A stretch of 64,000 bases of DNA from Prevotella sp. (GTDB taxonomy: Bacteria > Bacteroidota > Bacteroidia > Bacteroidales > Bacteroidaceae): the NCBI GenBank assembly GCA_017412705.1, contig JAFPWS010000032.1, forward strand, positions 83,804 to 147,803. Direction: 5' to 3'. Position numbers and translations under genes: made by a program. This document shows positions 16,513 through 25,456 of the stretch, one piece after another (the first letter of the stretch is position 1; each line of letters begins with the position of its first letter). The notes below the pieces were generated by a model. It did no database searches. It was not told where the DNA came from and worked only from the letters and a program-made list of their open reading frames with translations.

Positions 16513-17328
16513 ATGTCGAACCTACTATACATCATCTGGAACCCTAACGAGGGCTTTGGGCCCTTTCGCTGGTACGGGCTGTGCTGGCTGATAGGATTGG
16601 CGCTGGCGTACTTTGTAGTGAAAAGGCTCTATAAGGAGCAGAACATCAAGGACGAATTGTTCGACCCCCTGTTCATCTATTGCTTCTTCGGCATCCTGCT
16701 GGGAGCGCGTCTGGGACATTGCATCTTCTATGAGCCCGACTATTTCCTGACTTCCTTCAAGGGATTTGTAGAGATGTTCGTGCCCATCCGTTTCTTGGAA
16801 GAAGGTGGGTGGAAATACATCGGCTATCAGGGCCTGGCCTCGCATGGTGGCACGCTGGGCTTGATTATCGCCCTGTGGCTGTATGTCCGTAAGAGCAAGC
16901 TCAGCATCTGGCGTGTGTTGGACAACATTGCCATTGCCACAGGCACCACAGCCTGCTTCATCCGCCTGGGCAACCTCATGAACTCAGAGATAATCGGTAA
17001 GGTGACCGACGTGCCCTGGGCCTTTGTCTTTGAGAAGGTCGACCTGGTGCCCCGCCACCCAGGACAGCTCTACGAAGCCATTGCCTATGGCATCCTGTTC
17101 TTACTGATGTGGTGGCTGCACAAACGCATGCCCCAGAAAATCGGCACAGGCTGGTACTTCGGCTTCTGCCTGTTCTACATCTTCACCTTCCGCTTCTTCA
17201 TCGAGTATACGAAGGAAATCCAGGAGGCCTTCGAAGCCTCGATGCCCCTCGACATGGGACAAATCCTGTCTATCCCCTTCATCATCATCGGACTCGTCTG
17301 CATGTTCAGAAAAACGAAACAAGTATAA
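16513..17328 (+). CDS. lgt: Prolipoprotein diacylglyceryl transferase
   Basis: 271 residues with about seven hydrophobic segments. The Lgt signature region is [13 protein letters not shown] near residue 155 and the essential His motif is [12 protein letters not shown] near 114. It transfers diacylglyceryl from phosphatidylglycerol to the lipobox Cys in the inner membrane and so serves the several lipoproteins encoded in this window. Followed after 26 bases by a histidine kinase gene on the same strand. Confidence 0.95.
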   Translation: MSNLLYIIWNPNEGFGPFRWYGLCWLIGLALAYFVVKRLYKEQNIKDELFDPLFIYCFFGILLGARLGHCIFYEPDYFLTSFKGFVEMFVPIRFLEEGGWKYIGYQGLASHGGTLGLIIALWLYVRKSKLSIWRVLDNIAIATGTTACFIRLGNLMNSEIIGKVTDVPWAFVFEKVDLVPRHPGQLYEAIAYGILFLLMWWLHKRMPQKIGTGWYFGFCLFYIFTFRFFIEYTKEIQEAFEASMPLDMGQILSIPFIIIGLVCMFRKTKQV

Positions 17329-17354
17329 GTCTGTCGCCTACCTCCTATTGCCCT

Positions 17355-19169
17355 ATGAGACCTAAAACCTTCTTCCTGCTATTAACCCTGTTGTTGTGCT
17401 GTCTGGGAATAAATGCCCAGCAACAACAGGATACGGCGTTTAGAAAACTGTATCAGCAATATTTTAAACTGTACAACAAGCCTGAGAAGGAGAAGGAATT
17501 CTGGGAAACGTCCAAGAAAGTAGAGGCTTACTACAAAAAACAAGGACGGCAGCGCTCTTACTATAAGATGCGTCAGAACGAAGTGCTGTATTTGGTAGAT
17601 CACGGCAGGGCCTATCAGGCCATCAAGCGCTCCAATGAAATCCTGGAAGAGATGAAAGCCGAGGGTGCCAAGCACTTCGACATCGTCTACACGTCGCTGG
17701 CTACGGTCTATGAGTCGCGAGGCAACTACCGCATGGCGAAACACTACTTCATGGAGTCGATGAAGAATGTCAACATGGCCGACAGCGGAGCCCTGATCAG
17801 CATCTATTCCCGTATAGCATCGCTACAGTCGACCCGCGAACCCAAGGAAGCCTGGGAATGGAACGAGAAGTTTGGCTCGCTCGCCATCGTTTATCCAGAC
17901 TATTACAAGATGTATCTGGCCCAGAAAGGGCAAATCAGCTTCTTCATGAACGACAAGGCCAGATTCACAAAGGCTAAGGCGGAGTTCGACGACTATCTGA
18001 AGCAGCACAATTTCGTCGACAGCGTGGGAATGGTATCCATGAGCATCTTCCAGAAGACCTTCAACGAACAATATGACGAGGCTCTGGCGCTACTGGACCA
18101 AAAGGAGGTGCCAGGATTGGACATCATCACCATTCACGACGTGAAAGGCCGCATTTATGAGACGATGGGTCGCTACGACCTCTGTCTGAAGGAGTCGGCC
18201 ATCCGTCGCGACTTGCGCGACTCGCTGAACAGCGACCTGCTCTACGACAACATCAACGCCGTCAATGCAGAGGCCGGACTGACGCTGTTGACCGAGAAGG
18301 CGGAGAAAGACCATGAAGCCATGATAAGGGAAGCCGCCAAAGAACGGGAACGCTGGTTTGCCGCTGTCATCGGACTGCTGGCTGTAGCCCTCGGACTGGT
18401 GGCTTCGCGTTATCTGCAGAAACGCCGCTATCAGAAGAAACTGCTGAAGCAGAACAAAGAGCTGGAGATAGCCCTCGACCGTGCCCAGGAGTCTGACCGC
18501 ATGAAGTCCTCGTTCATCGAGCACGTGAGCCACGAGATTCGCACCCCGCTGAACGTCATTACCGGCTTTGCACAGATTATTACCAACCCTGACTACGAAC
18601 TGGAGGACGACGAGCGCAACACCATGCTCAACGACATCAGCAAGAACACTATCGAGATTACCAACATCGTCAACGAACTGTTGGAGGTTTCCGAGGACGA
18701 GAGTCGCGAGCACTACGAGCTTACGGACAACGTCAACATCCACCAGTTGTGCCAGGAGGTTGTCAACAATGCATCTGTCGTGAATAATGGTCGCCTGGAA
18801 CTGAGCTATAAGAATATGCTCGACCAGAACTATACCCTCCTCACCAACAAGCAGGCGCTGAGGAAGATTCTGAACCAGCTGATGAAGAACGCCCTGAAGT
18901 TCACCCAACAGGGAGAGATTGAGCTGAAGGTAAGAGAGCGTGCCGCTAACGGGGGCCTGGAGTTCACCATTACCGATACGGGCATCGGCATCGACGAACA
19001 GTACCACGAGAAGGTTTTTGAGCGTTTCTTCAAGGTAGACCCCTTCAAGCAGGGCTTGGGCCTGGGTCTCACCATGTGTCGTAAGATGGCAGAGCTGATG
19101 GGTGGTTCGCTGACTATCGATTCCTCTTATAAGAAAGGTACGCGCCTCGTCCTGGTACTACCTACCTGA
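17355..19169 (+). CDS. TPR-containing membrane sensor histidine kinase
   Basis: 604 residues from the ATG at 17355; the open frame extends back over lgt but [20 protein letters not shown] is a clear signal peptide. Residues about 25-320 are helical TPR-like repeats in the periplasm, 333-352 ([20 protein letters not shown]) one membrane helix, 355-378 a coiled coil, then HisKA with the phospho-acceptor His393 in [13 protein letters not shown], and HATPase with MKNALKFT (N box), TDTGIGID (G1), FERFFKVD (F box) and [13 protein letters not shown] (G2). No receiver or DNA-binding domain is attached and no response regulator is adjacent. Its 3' end overlaps that of mutS by 12 bases. Confidence 0.9.
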   Translation: MRPKTFFLLLTLLLCCLGINAQQQQDTAFRKLYQQYFKLYNKPEKEKEFWETSKKVEAYYKKQGRQRSYYKMRQNEVLYLVDHGRAYQAIKRSNEILEEMKAEGAKHFDIVYTSLATVYESRGNYRMAKHYFMESMKNVNMADSGALISIYSRIASLQSTREPKEAWEWNEKFGSLAIVYPDYYKMYLAQKGQISFFMNDKARFTKAKAEFDDYLKQHNFVDSVGMVSMSIFQKTFNEQYDEALALLDQKEVPGLDIITIHDVKGRIYETMGRYDLCLKESAIRRDLRDSLNSDLLYDNINAVNAEAGLTLLTEKAEKDHEAMIREAAKERERWFAAVIGLLAVALGLVASRYLQKRRYQKKLLKQNKELEIALDRAQESDRMKSSFIEHVSHEIRTPLNVITGFAQIITNPDYELEDDERNTMLNDISKNTIEITNIVNELLEVSEDESREHYELTDNVNIHQLCQEVVNNASVVNNGRLELSYKNMLDQNYTLLTNKQALRKILNQLMKNALKFTQQGEIELKVRERAANGGLEFTITDTGIGIDEQYHEKVFERFFKVDPFKQGLGLGLTMCRKMAELMGGSLTIDSSYKKGTRLVLVLPT

Positions 19170-21782
19170 TACGATGCGCTTGATGTCGTTCAGCTTGTTG
19201 AGTGCCTCCAAAGGTGTCAGGTTGTTGACATCCAGTCCCAGTATCTCATCGCGAATCTGACTAAGCACAGGGTCATCCAACTGGAAGAACGACAGCTGCA
19301 TACCCTCACGAGAGGCGGCAATTTCCGCCGTAGGCTTGCCTACGGTGCCTACCTGGGCGTTTTCGGCCTCTAACTGCTTCAGTATCACGTTGGCACGCTT
19401 CACTATCGAGCGGGGCATGCCTGCTATCTCGGCCACATGGATACCGAACGAGTGCTCGCTACCTCCCTTTTCCAGTTTGCGCAGGAAGATGACCTTGCCC
19501 TCCACCTCCTTGACGCTGACGTTGTAGTTCTTGATGCGCTTGAAGTTCTTCTCCATCTCGTTCAGCTCGTGGTAGTGGGTGGCGAAGAGTGTGCGGGCAT
19601 GGGCCTTAGGCTGTTCGTGCAGGTACTCCACAATAGCCCAGGCAATGGAGATGCCGTCATAGGTAGAGGTGCCCCGGCCCAGCTCGTCGAAGAGTACCAG
19701 CGAGCGAGGCGTCACATTATTCAATATATTGGAGGCCTCCGTCATCTCGACCATGAAGGTCGACTCGCCCAGCGAGATGTTGTCTGAAGCCCCTACCCTC
19801 GTGAATATCTTGTCCACCAGGCCTATGCGTGCACTCTCCGCCGGCACGAAGCTGCCTGTCTGGGCCAGCAGGGTGATGAGTGCCGTCTGGCGCAACAGGG
19901 CCGACTTACCAGCCATATTAGGACCTGTGATGATGATGATCTGCTGGCGCTCGTTGTCCAAATAGATATCGTTGGGGACGTAGCGCTCTCCTATAGGCAG
20001 CTGGGTCTCTATGACAGGGTGGCGGCCCTGCTTGATGTCGATAGTCTCCGACGAGTCGATGACGGGACGCACATAATGGTTCTCCTCTGCTGTCTTTGCC
20101 GCGCTGAGCAGGCAGTCAAGACGGGCAATGACGTTGGCGTCCTGCTGCACCTGCGAGATGAAAGCCTGCGCTGCAACCACCAGATTCATGAAGAGCTGCT
20201 GCTCCAAGGACAGTATCTTGTCCTCAGCACCCAGAATCTTCTCCTCATACTCCTTCAGCTCCTGCGTGATATAGCGCTCTGCCTGCGCCAAAGTCTGCTT
20301 GCGAACCCACTCCTGGGGCACCTTGTCCTTATAGGTGTTGCGCACCTCTAAATAATAGCCGAAGACATTGTTGTAGCCTATCTTCAGCGAGCTGATGCCC
20401 GTCTGCTGGGCCTCGCGCTCCTGAATCTGCAACAGGTAGTCCTTGCCCGAATAGGCGATATGCCGGAGCTCGTCAAGCTCTGCGTTCACGCCGTCGCGGA
20501 TGACACCTCCCTTCTGCACCTGCTGGGGAGGGTCGTTAGTAACCTCGCGCTCTATACGGTCACGAAGCTCCTCGCAGAGACTCAGGCGCTCCCCTACCCT
20601 CTGCAGCGACTCGTTGGTGGCCTCCATGCAAGCGGCCTTGATGGGCGCAATGGCCTTGAGGGCTGTCTTCAGCTGAACCATCTCACGGGGCGACACTCGT
20701 CCTGTTGCCACCTTCGAGACTATGCGCTCCAAGTCGCCGATGCGCTGCAGGTGGTCGTCGATGGTCAGCCGGAACTGGGGCTCGCGGAAGAAGTAGTCCA
20801 CGATGTCCAGACGCTGGTTGATGGGCTTCTCGTCCTTCAGGGGGAACACGAGCCAGCGGCGCAGCAGCCGGCCACCCATGGGCGACACCGTGCGGTCAAT
20901 GACGTCGAGCAGACTTCTACCGTCTTCCTGCATGGGGCTGACGAGCTCCAGCGAGCGGACGGTGAACTTGTCCAGACGGACATAGCGTTCCTCCTCTATG
21001 CGGGAAAGCGTGGTGATATGGGCTATCTGCGTGTGCAGCGTCTGCTCCAGGTACTGCAAGATGGCACCTGCGGCAATGACGCCGCTCTTCAGGTGGTCCA
21101 CGCCAAAGCCCTTGAGCGACTTGACGTTAAAATGCTTGTAGAGCTTCTGGTGGGCCGTCTGCTCGGTAAACACCCACTCGTCAAGCTCGAAGGTCACCAG
21201 ACGCGTACCGAAATAGCGCTCGAAGTCGTGCCTGCGCTCCCTGTCGAAGAGCACCTCCTTGGGTTGGAAGTTGCCAATAAGCTTCTCCACATAGTCGTAA
21301 GTGCCCTCGCCCGTCAGGAACTCGCCCGTCGAAATGTCGAGGAAGGCAACACCACAAGCAGCCTTGCCAAAGTGGACAGCACAGAGGAAGTTGTTCTCCT
21401 TGTAGTTCAAGACCGTATCCTGCATGGCCACACCAGGCGTCACCAGCTCCGTAATGCCGCGCTTCACCAACTTCTTGGCCAGCTTCGGGTCTTCCAGCTG
21501 GTCGCAGATGGCCACACGCTTGCCTGCCCGGATGAGCTTGGGCAGATAGGTGTCCAGCGCGTGATGGGGGAAACCCGCCATCTCGTCGCCCTTCACCCCT
21601 GCCCCATTGTTACGATGCGTCAGCGTGATGCCCAGTATCTGAGCCGCTATGACGGCATCGTCGCAATAGGTCTCGTAGAAGTCGCCACAACGAAACAGCA
21701 GCAAGGCCTCAGGGTATTTAGCCTTGAAGTCGAAAAACTGTTTCATCATGGGAGTAAGCTCCTTGCCGTCCTTCTTCGCCAT
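19158..21782 (-). CDS. mutS: DNA mismatch repair protein MutS
   Basis: 874 residues from the ATG at 21782 ([20 protein letters not shown]). The mismatch-reading Phe-x-Glu motif appears as CGDFYETY near residue 33; the ATPase has [15 protein letters not shown] (Walker A, near 615) and [16 protein letters not shown] (Walker B/signature). It binds mismatches and recruits MutL. The frame is open 81 codons further into a repeat (through bases 21783-22025) with no stop, so automated calls may give a 955-residue protein; the promoter at 21808-21815 shows that extension is not transcribed from the nearest promoter. The gene's end overlaps the convergent histidine kinase. Confidence 0.97.
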   Translation of the reverse strand: MAKKDGKELTPMMKQFFDFKAKYPEALLLFRCGDFYETYCDDAVIAAQILGITLTHRNNGAGVKGDEMAGFPHHALDTYLPKLIRAGKRVAICDQLEDPKLAKKLVKRGITELVTPGVAMQDTVLNYKENNFLCAVHFGKAACGVAFLDISTGEFLTGEGTYDYVEKLIGNFQPKEVLFDRERRHDFERYFGTRLVTFELDEWVFTEQTAHQKLYKHFNVKSLKGFGVDHLKSGVIAAGAILQYLEQTLHTQIAHITTLSRIEEERYVRLDKFTVRSLELVSPMQEDGRSLLDVIDRTVSPMGGRLLRRWLVFPLKDEKPINQRLDIVDYFFREPQFRLTIDDHLQRIGDLERIVSKVATGRVSPREMVQLKTALKAIAPIKAACMEATNESLQRVGERLSLCEELRDRIEREVTNDPPQQVQKGGVIRDGVNAELDELRHIAYSGKDYLLQIQEREAQQTGISSLKIGYNNVFGYYLEVRNTYKDKVPQEWVRKQTLAQAERYITQELKEYEEKILGAEDKILSLEQQLFMNLVVAAQAFISQVQQDANVIARLDCLLSAAKTAEENHYVRPVIDSSETIDIKQGRHPVIETQLPIGERYVPNDIYLDNERQQIIIITGPNMAGKSALLRQTALITLLAQTGSFVPAESARIGLVDKIFTRVGASDNISLGESTFMVEMTEASNILNNVTPRSLVLFDELGRGTSTYDGISIAWAIVEYLHEQPKAHARTLFATHYHELNEMEKNFKRIKNYNVSVKEVEGKVIFLRKLEKGGSEHSFGIHVAEIAGMPRSIVKRANVILKQLEAENAQVGTVGKPTAEIAASREGMQLSFFQLDDPVLSQIRDEILGLDVNNLTPLEALNKLNDIKRIVSGR

Positions 21783-21795
21783 CTTCGTCACACTT

Positions 21796-22068
21796 GCTTT
21801 TGAACTGCAAAGATAAGAATAAGTGAGCAGAATGCCAAAAGAAAAAGAGAATTTTTTCTTTTGCATTCTCGAACGTGAGATTGCATTGCAACGCCACACT
21901 CCCAGAGGGAGAACGCCACACTCTTCACCTTTAGGTAAGAGAATTTTCGAGCGAAGCTCAAAGATAATGAAAACCGAGTGAAATGCAAAGAAAAAAAACG
22001 TTTTTCTTTCATTTCCGAGGTGCATCTTACCTTCTCCAAAGGAGAAAGATAATGAAAACCGAACGAAA
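21796..22068 (-). promoter_or_regulatory. Three tandem promoter cassettes upstream of mutS
   Basis: Minus-strand -7 boxes TATCTTTC (22044-22051), TATCTTTG (21959-21966) and TATCTTTG (21808-21815). The first two are preceded by CGGTTTTCAT, the last by CTCACTTATTC; each lies downstream of an A/T-rich inverted repeat (AAAGAAAAA...TTTTTCTTT). The first two run straight into small hairpins (CTCC-ttt-GGAG, GAGC-ttc-GCTC). Two AACGCCACA-hairpin units, 22 bases apart, sit at 21890-21920 between promoters. The box nearest mutS gives a 26-base leader. Confidence 0.7.
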
Positions 22069-22440
22069 AAACAAATTTATTTTTTGAAAATAATAAAATC
22101 GTCCTTCATCCTTCACTCCGAGAAAGCTAACTTCTTGTGCCATAAAGTGTTAAATGACTATAAAAGCAGCGTCAATCCTTCACTTTTCTTTCACTTTTCC
22201 TTCACTTATCCTTCACTTTTTGGTTTGATGGCACCTGAAGGGTAGTTACATTACGACTGAGCACCCTTTACTCGGCATGTAACTGGTGCTTTGTCGGCAT
22301 GTAAATCATGCTTTCTCGGCATGAAAGTGAAAGATAAGTGAAGGAAAAGTGAAAGAAAAGTGAAGGATAAATGAAGGATGAAAGATGACTTAAACCATTG
22401 TAACACAATCATTTAATCTAAAAAAGTGAAGGATGAAGGT
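22069..22440. repeat. 22-base-period array enclosed by a 42-base inverted repeat
   Basis: Left arm 22175-22216 and right arm 22327-22368 are reverse complements at 41 of 42 positions; both are built of CCTTCACTTTT-like units. The 110-base interior contains units at exactly 22-base spacing starting at 22228, 22250, 22272, 22294 and 22316; the last three begin TCGGCATG, the second begins ATTACGACTGAG. TTACATTACGA at 22246-22256 is also the core of the separate array at 44.1 kb. More CTTCA/TGAAG units lie outside the arms. No coding sequence is seen in this stretch. Confidence 0.8.
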
Positions 22441-22445
22441 GGATT

Positions 22446-22640
22446 TCATGATTTCGCGAGAAGATTTTCGTTGAGCAGTTTGACAAATTTGAGCCCGATG
22501 AAGGCATTCTTGAGCCGGGCAGTGACCTGTCGCGAACCGTCCGCAATCTGGCAGCGCCCGGCTTGCTGCCAGTCACCGCCCCGTCCAATCCTCCACTCCG
22601 CCTCCTGTCCGAGTGAAACTTTTTCACGGAAATCCTTTGC
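22446..22640 (-). other. Possible gene remnant without start codon
   Basis: On the minus strand one frame reads GTAKDFREKVSLGQEAEWRI, then GRGGDWQQAGRC ... LKNAFIGLKFVKLLNENLLA to a TGA at 22446. The composition looks protein-like but there is no ATG before the in-frame TAG near 22675, and the GC content is higher than in the flanks. I do not recognise the family; it may be a fragment left by a rearrangement. Confidence 0.2.
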
Positions 22641-22658
22641 AGTTCCAAAAATAATTCT

Positions 22659-22666
22659 TATCTTTG
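22659..22666 (+). promoter_or_regulatory. Promoter -7 box of the MNT-HEPN remnant locus
   Basis: TATCTTTG, exact TAnnTTTG match, 21 bases before the nucleotidyltransferase ATG. Confidence 0.65.
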
Positions 22667-22687
22667 CCGTCGTGATGTACTAAGGAT

Positions 22688-23011
22688 ATGGAACAAGCGA
22701 AGGTGATTGACAGTATAAGGAGAGTGGCACAGCGTGTGCTGCCCAAGGGTAGTACCCTCTACCTTTATGGCTCAAGGGCCCGGGGCGACTATCGCGAAGA
22801 CTCTGACTGGGACCTCTTGTTGTTGCTTGACAAAGCTAAGAGAGAGGATTCTGACTTTGCCAACTATGCCTATCCCATCATGGAACAAGGTTTTGATATG
22901 TGGCAGTACTTCAGTGTTCACACTTACACCAAAGCCGAGTGGAACAATGCTCCACACTCCATGTTCTACTTCAATGTTGAACAAGACAAACAACTGATAT
23001 ATGAGTCTTAA
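22688..23011 (+). CDS. MntA-like minimal nucleotidyltransferase (antitoxin of a HEPN/MNT pair)
   Basis: 107 residues. The polymerase-beta type motif LYGSRARGDYREDSDWDLLLLL gives the GSxAxG...DxD signature (Gly28-Ser29, Asp40/Asp42 region). Such stand-alone MNT proteins pair with HEPN RNases and inactivate them, in the studied cases by adding AMP to the toxin. Its last codons overlap the start of the next frame, as usual for these pairs, but that toxin gene is gutted (23001-23099), so this is probably an orphan antitoxin. Confidence 0.8.
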   Translation: MEQAKVIDSIRRVAQRVLPKGSTLYLYGSRARGDYREDSDWDLLLLLDKAKREDSDFANYAYPIMEQGFDMWQYFSVHTYTKAEWNNAPHSMFYFNVEQDKQLIYES

Positions 23012-23099
23012 GGAAGAAGACAAAGAGGTTGTTGCACGTATTGAGCCAACCCGCCAGCTGATAGAAAAGAACAAACAGTATATTGCAAGTAATGTCTAA
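23001..23099 (+). pseudogene. Truncated HEPN toxin gene
   Basis: A 32-codon frame, MSLKEEDKEVVARIEPTRQL followed by IEKNKQYIASNV, overlaps the antitoxin stop by 11 bases at the place where a HEPN partner is expected. The first 14 residues look like a HEPN N-terminus and the last 18 like the C-terminal helix, which suggests an internal deletion that removed the middle, including the RX4-6H nuclease site. The exact deletion is an inference; the frame itself is read directly. Confidence 0.5.
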
Positions 23100-23157
23100 C
23101 CCATAAAACAGGTATGCCCATGATATAGAAAAGAAGCATAAAGACATATAGAAATAG

Positions 23158-23299
23158 AAGCGTCCGCTTGAATCTTGCTTATCGAAATTCGCCAAATTAA
23201 AGTAAGCATACAAGAGTAAAAGCATGGATGCTCACGCCGACCGGCGTGGGCTTTTACTCGGATATGTATGCAATGGTGTTTGGCGATACCTCGATAAGC
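23158..23299 (+). ncRNA. Structured element 1: long bulged hairpin upstream of the LRR protein
   Basis: Nested pairings read directly: AAGCG/CGCTT (23158-23169); GCTTATCGA/TCGATAAGC (23177-23185 with 23291-23299); CGCCAAA/TTTGGCG (23190-23196 with 23279-23285); GCATAC/GTATGC (23206-23211 with 23266-23271); GAGTAAAAGC/GCTTTTACTC (23214-23223 with 23250-23259); apical CACGCC/GGCGTG (23233-23248). The same order of stems, with different sequences, is found at 52980-53124. Whether it acts as RNA or DNA, and on which strand, is unknown. Confidence 0.55.
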
Positions 23300-23404
23300 G
23301 TAGACGAAGTAATCAGTCCACGTTTTCTTTTTCTGTCTTCTCACAAGCATTTTGGACTGTAGAGACTATTCACATTCAAACTAACAATTCAAAGAACAAA
23401 CAAT

Positions 23405-25072
23405 ATGATGAGAAGATTTTACGCATTAACACTACTTCTATTTGCAACCATTTCTATTTATGGTTTTGATTTTGTAGTAGATGGCATAAAGTATCAAACA
23501 AGCGATAATAATGTCGTTTATGTAGAAGGACTTGAAAATCCGAACTACAGTGGGGAATTGATAATTCCGGAGAAGGTTACCTATAAAGATAAGGAATATG
23601 TCGTGAAAGGTATCGACAGTGAGGCATTTATGGGATGTGAAGGCCTTACATCTTTAGTTTTAGGTAACTCTATTGAGGACATTTACTATTGGGCATTCAA
23701 AGATTGTACAAATTTGGCATCATTCAGCATTCCAAATTCAGTTGAATATATTGACGAGGAGGTTTTTGTCAATACAGCTTGGTACAATGCTCTTCCTGAT
23801 GGTCTTATATACAAAGATAACGTTCTGCTTGGCTTCAAAGGGAGTAAAGAAGGCTTTGAAGGCCATTTAGACATAGCTGATGGTACAAGAATCATTGCTG
23901 GGGGAGCGTTAAAGTACACAATGAGCATCTCATCCGTGAAGATTCCCAATACAGTGACTTCGATTTGCCAGGGTGCTTTTTTTCAGTCTGGAATCACCTC
24001 TCTTATCATTCCAAATTCGGTTAAAGGAATATATCACCAAGCTTTTCATTGGTGTAACAAATTAGAAAAGATAGAAGTGGAAAGTGGTAATCCAGTCTAT
24101 GACTCACGTAACAACTGTAATGCCATTATTGAAACAGGAAAGAACCAACTGGCATTTGGATGCAAAAATACAGTTATACCGAATAGTGTCACTTCAATAA
24201 AAGAATTTGCTTTCCGCGGACATTGGATGAAATCTATAGTTATCCCAAAATCTATTATATCTATAGGTTCATGGGCATTTATGGATTGTTGGAGATTAGA
24301 AACAATTTGTTCAGAGATTGAAGAACCTTTCAAAATTAGTAATGATGTATTCGAAGATTATGACGAAAAAACTCTCTATGTCCCCGTCGGCACAAAAGCA
24401 AAGTACGAGGCGACCGAGGGATGGAAGGACTTCAAGAACATCGTGGAGATGGCTATGCTTGATCCGATAACTGGAGAAACGACAGTTAATACGGAAGGTC
24501 TCGGTAACGAGAACTTATCTGACAATGTGGTGAACGACGTTTACTACAATGTCGGTTCGGAAGGCTATGATGCAAGCGACAAGAGCGTGGTCATCAGCCA
24601 GACAACCAACATGGGGCAGATTACGGACGCCACGCCAGGGTCAAGCGAGGTGAAGGAGAACTTCAACGGCCTGATTCTGAAGGTGGCCGCAGGCAAGGGC
24701 ACCATCACGGTGAACGTGAAGACTACGGGTAATGCGCAGTTAGTAGTGCAGGTGGGCAACCAGACACCTATGATTGCCTCAAAGACTGAGCAGGGCGACG
24801 TGGTGGTGAGCTACGACGTGGCCGAGGACACCTATGTCTATATCTACGCCATCATCGGCTCGAGTGCGGCTCCCGCACATCGTGCAGCACCTGCCGATGC
24901 TGTGAAGATATACAGCATCAAGGTTACTCCCGGTGCAACAGGCATTGATACAGTTCATAGTGCACAATCCACAGTTCATAGTTGCTATACCCTTGACGGT
25001 CGTAAGCTGGAAGGCCTGCCTACGAAGAAGGGCGTGTACATTGTCAATGGCAAGAAGATAGTAGTGAAGTGA
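23405..25072 (+). CDS. BspA-type leucine-rich repeat surface protein with secretion tail
   Basis: 555 residues; start MMRR, either of two adjacent ATGs. Residues 1-20 are a signal peptide (FYALTLLLFATISIYG). About 55-320 are LRR_5/BspA repeats (TSLVLGNSIEDIYYWAF, SIPNSVEYIDEEVF, ITSLIIPNSVKGIYHQAF and others). After a Thr-rich beta domain the C-terminus ends CYTLDGRKLEGLPTKKGVYI and VNGKKIVVK, the short sorting tail common on Prevotella secreted proteins. BspA-like proteins bind host or bacterial surface ligands. A linker near residue 518 (TVHSAQSTVHS) is translated from a tandem DNA repeat, cagttcatag twice. Upstream lies structured element 1; downstream a terminator. Confidence 0.85.
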   Translation: MMRRFYALTLLLFATISIYGFDFVVDGIKYQTSDNNVVYVEGLENPNYSGELIIPEKVTYKDKEYVVKGIDSEAFMGCEGLTSLVLGNSIEDIYYWAFKDCTNLASFSIPNSVEYIDEEVFVNTAWYNALPDGLIYKDNVLLGFKGSKEGFEGHLDIADGTRIIAGGALKYTMSISSVKIPNTVTSICQGAFFQSGITSLIIPNSVKGIYHQAFHWCNKLEKIEVESGNPVYDSRNNCNAIIETGKNQLAFGCKNTVIPNSVTSIKEFAFRGHWMKSIVIPKSIISIGSWAFMDCWRLETICSEIEEPFKISNDVFEDYDEKTLYVPVGTKAKYEATEGWKDFKNIVEMAMLDPITGETTVNTEGLGNENLSDNVVNDVYYNVGSEGYDASDKSVVISQTTNMGQITDATPGSSEVKENFNGLILKVAAGKGTITVNVKTTGNAQLVVQVGNQTPMIASKTEQGDVVVSYDVAEDTYVYIYAIIGSSAAPAHRAAPADAVKIYSIKVTPGATGIDTVHSAQSTVHSCYTLDGRKLEGLPTKKGVYIVNGKKIVVK

Positions 25073-25094
25073 AGATTTAACTTGTAGGCTTTAA

Positions 25095-25125
25095 GGGCGC
25101 AGAGGGGGAACCTTTGCGCCCTTTT
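25095..25125 (+). terminator. Terminator of the LRR protein gene
   Basis: GGGCGCA (25095-25101) pairs with TGCGCCC (25115-25121) and is followed by TTTT. The right arm and everything after it is part of an 85-base sequence repeated after fic, but the left arm is not. Confidence 0.7.
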
Positions 25126-25185
25126 CGTGTGTTTTCCTGCTAATTTCTTTGTCGTTCCAGTTTTTCTTCTTATCTTTGGCTTCGC
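25101..25185. repeat. 85-base direct repeat, copy 1 (before fic)
   Basis: Identical to 26274-26358 except for one base (t/c at 25138 against 26311). It contains the terminator right arm and a promoter-like pair TTTG (25148-25151) and TATCTTTG (25171-25178) spaced by 19 bases. The two copies bracket the fic gene and its promoter cassette. Confidence 0.85.
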
Positions 25186-25214
25186 TTGCTTCAGTTTAGG
25201 GGCGAGGGGAATTC

Positions 25215-25357
25215 GCAACGCCACACTCTGCAGAGCAGAGAAGGAGCAGGGGGCAAGAGAAAAATTCTCTTTTTCTTTTGGCATTCTGCTCACTTATTCG
25301 TATCTTTGAGCTTCGCTCGAAGATTCTCTTACCTAAAGGTGAAGAGTGTGGCGTTGC
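25215..25357 (+). repeat. 143-base element with 15-base terminal inverted repeats carrying a promoter
   Basis: GCAACGCCACACTCT (25215-25229) and its exact reverse complement AGAGTGTGGCGTTGC (25343-25357) bound a segment that holds CTCTGC/GCAGAG hairpin, an A/T-rich AGAGAAAAATT...CTTTTT hairpin, TTTG (25277-25280), 20 bases, TATCTTTG (25301-25308), the hairpin GAGC-ttc-GCTC and a CTCTTACC...GGTGAAGAG hairpin. It looks like a small non-autonomous mobile element or the parent form of the repeats seen at 1.9, 13.3, 21.9 and 26.4 kb. Transcription would run toward fic. Confidence 0.6.
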
Positions 25358-25443
25358 AATGGCTGCATCTCGAAAATAAATCGCGATTCTGAAGATTTTA
25401 ATTAGATTAACAATTAAAATCGTGTATTTTGCTCGATTTGCAC

Positions 25444-25451
25444 TATCTTTG
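25444..25451 (+). promoter_or_regulatory. Proximal promoter -7 box of fic
   Basis: TATCTTTG with the ATG only 6 bases behind the box, which predicts an almost leaderless mRNA. The repeat-borne promoter at 25301-25308 lies 150 bases further upstream and could also read the gene. Between the two (25358-25443) nothing else is recognisable. Confidence 0.6.
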
Positions 25452-25456
25452 CAACG

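Noticed and set aside
20460-21803. Long open frame on the plus strand opposite mutS (447 codons); similar ones opposite the lipoprotein (2559-3953), fabF (10523-11302) and sdhA (50241-51542, minus)
   Set aside because: They are antisense shadows of strongly biased genes: composition is Val/Leu/Gln/His-rich with no family motif, and the opposite strand encodes an unmistakable protein.
21783-22025. An 81-residue N-terminal extension of MutS
   Set aside because: It is translated from the repeated promoter cassettes; the known MutS N-terminus begins at 21782 and the nearest promoter lies inside the extension.
22426-22683. 85-codon plus-strand frame upstream of the nucleotidyltransferase
   Set aside because: Ser/Arg/Pro-rich with no motif; it runs through the promoter of the next gene. 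The opposite strand gives a slightly more protein-like but start-less frame, listed as a low-confidence remnant.
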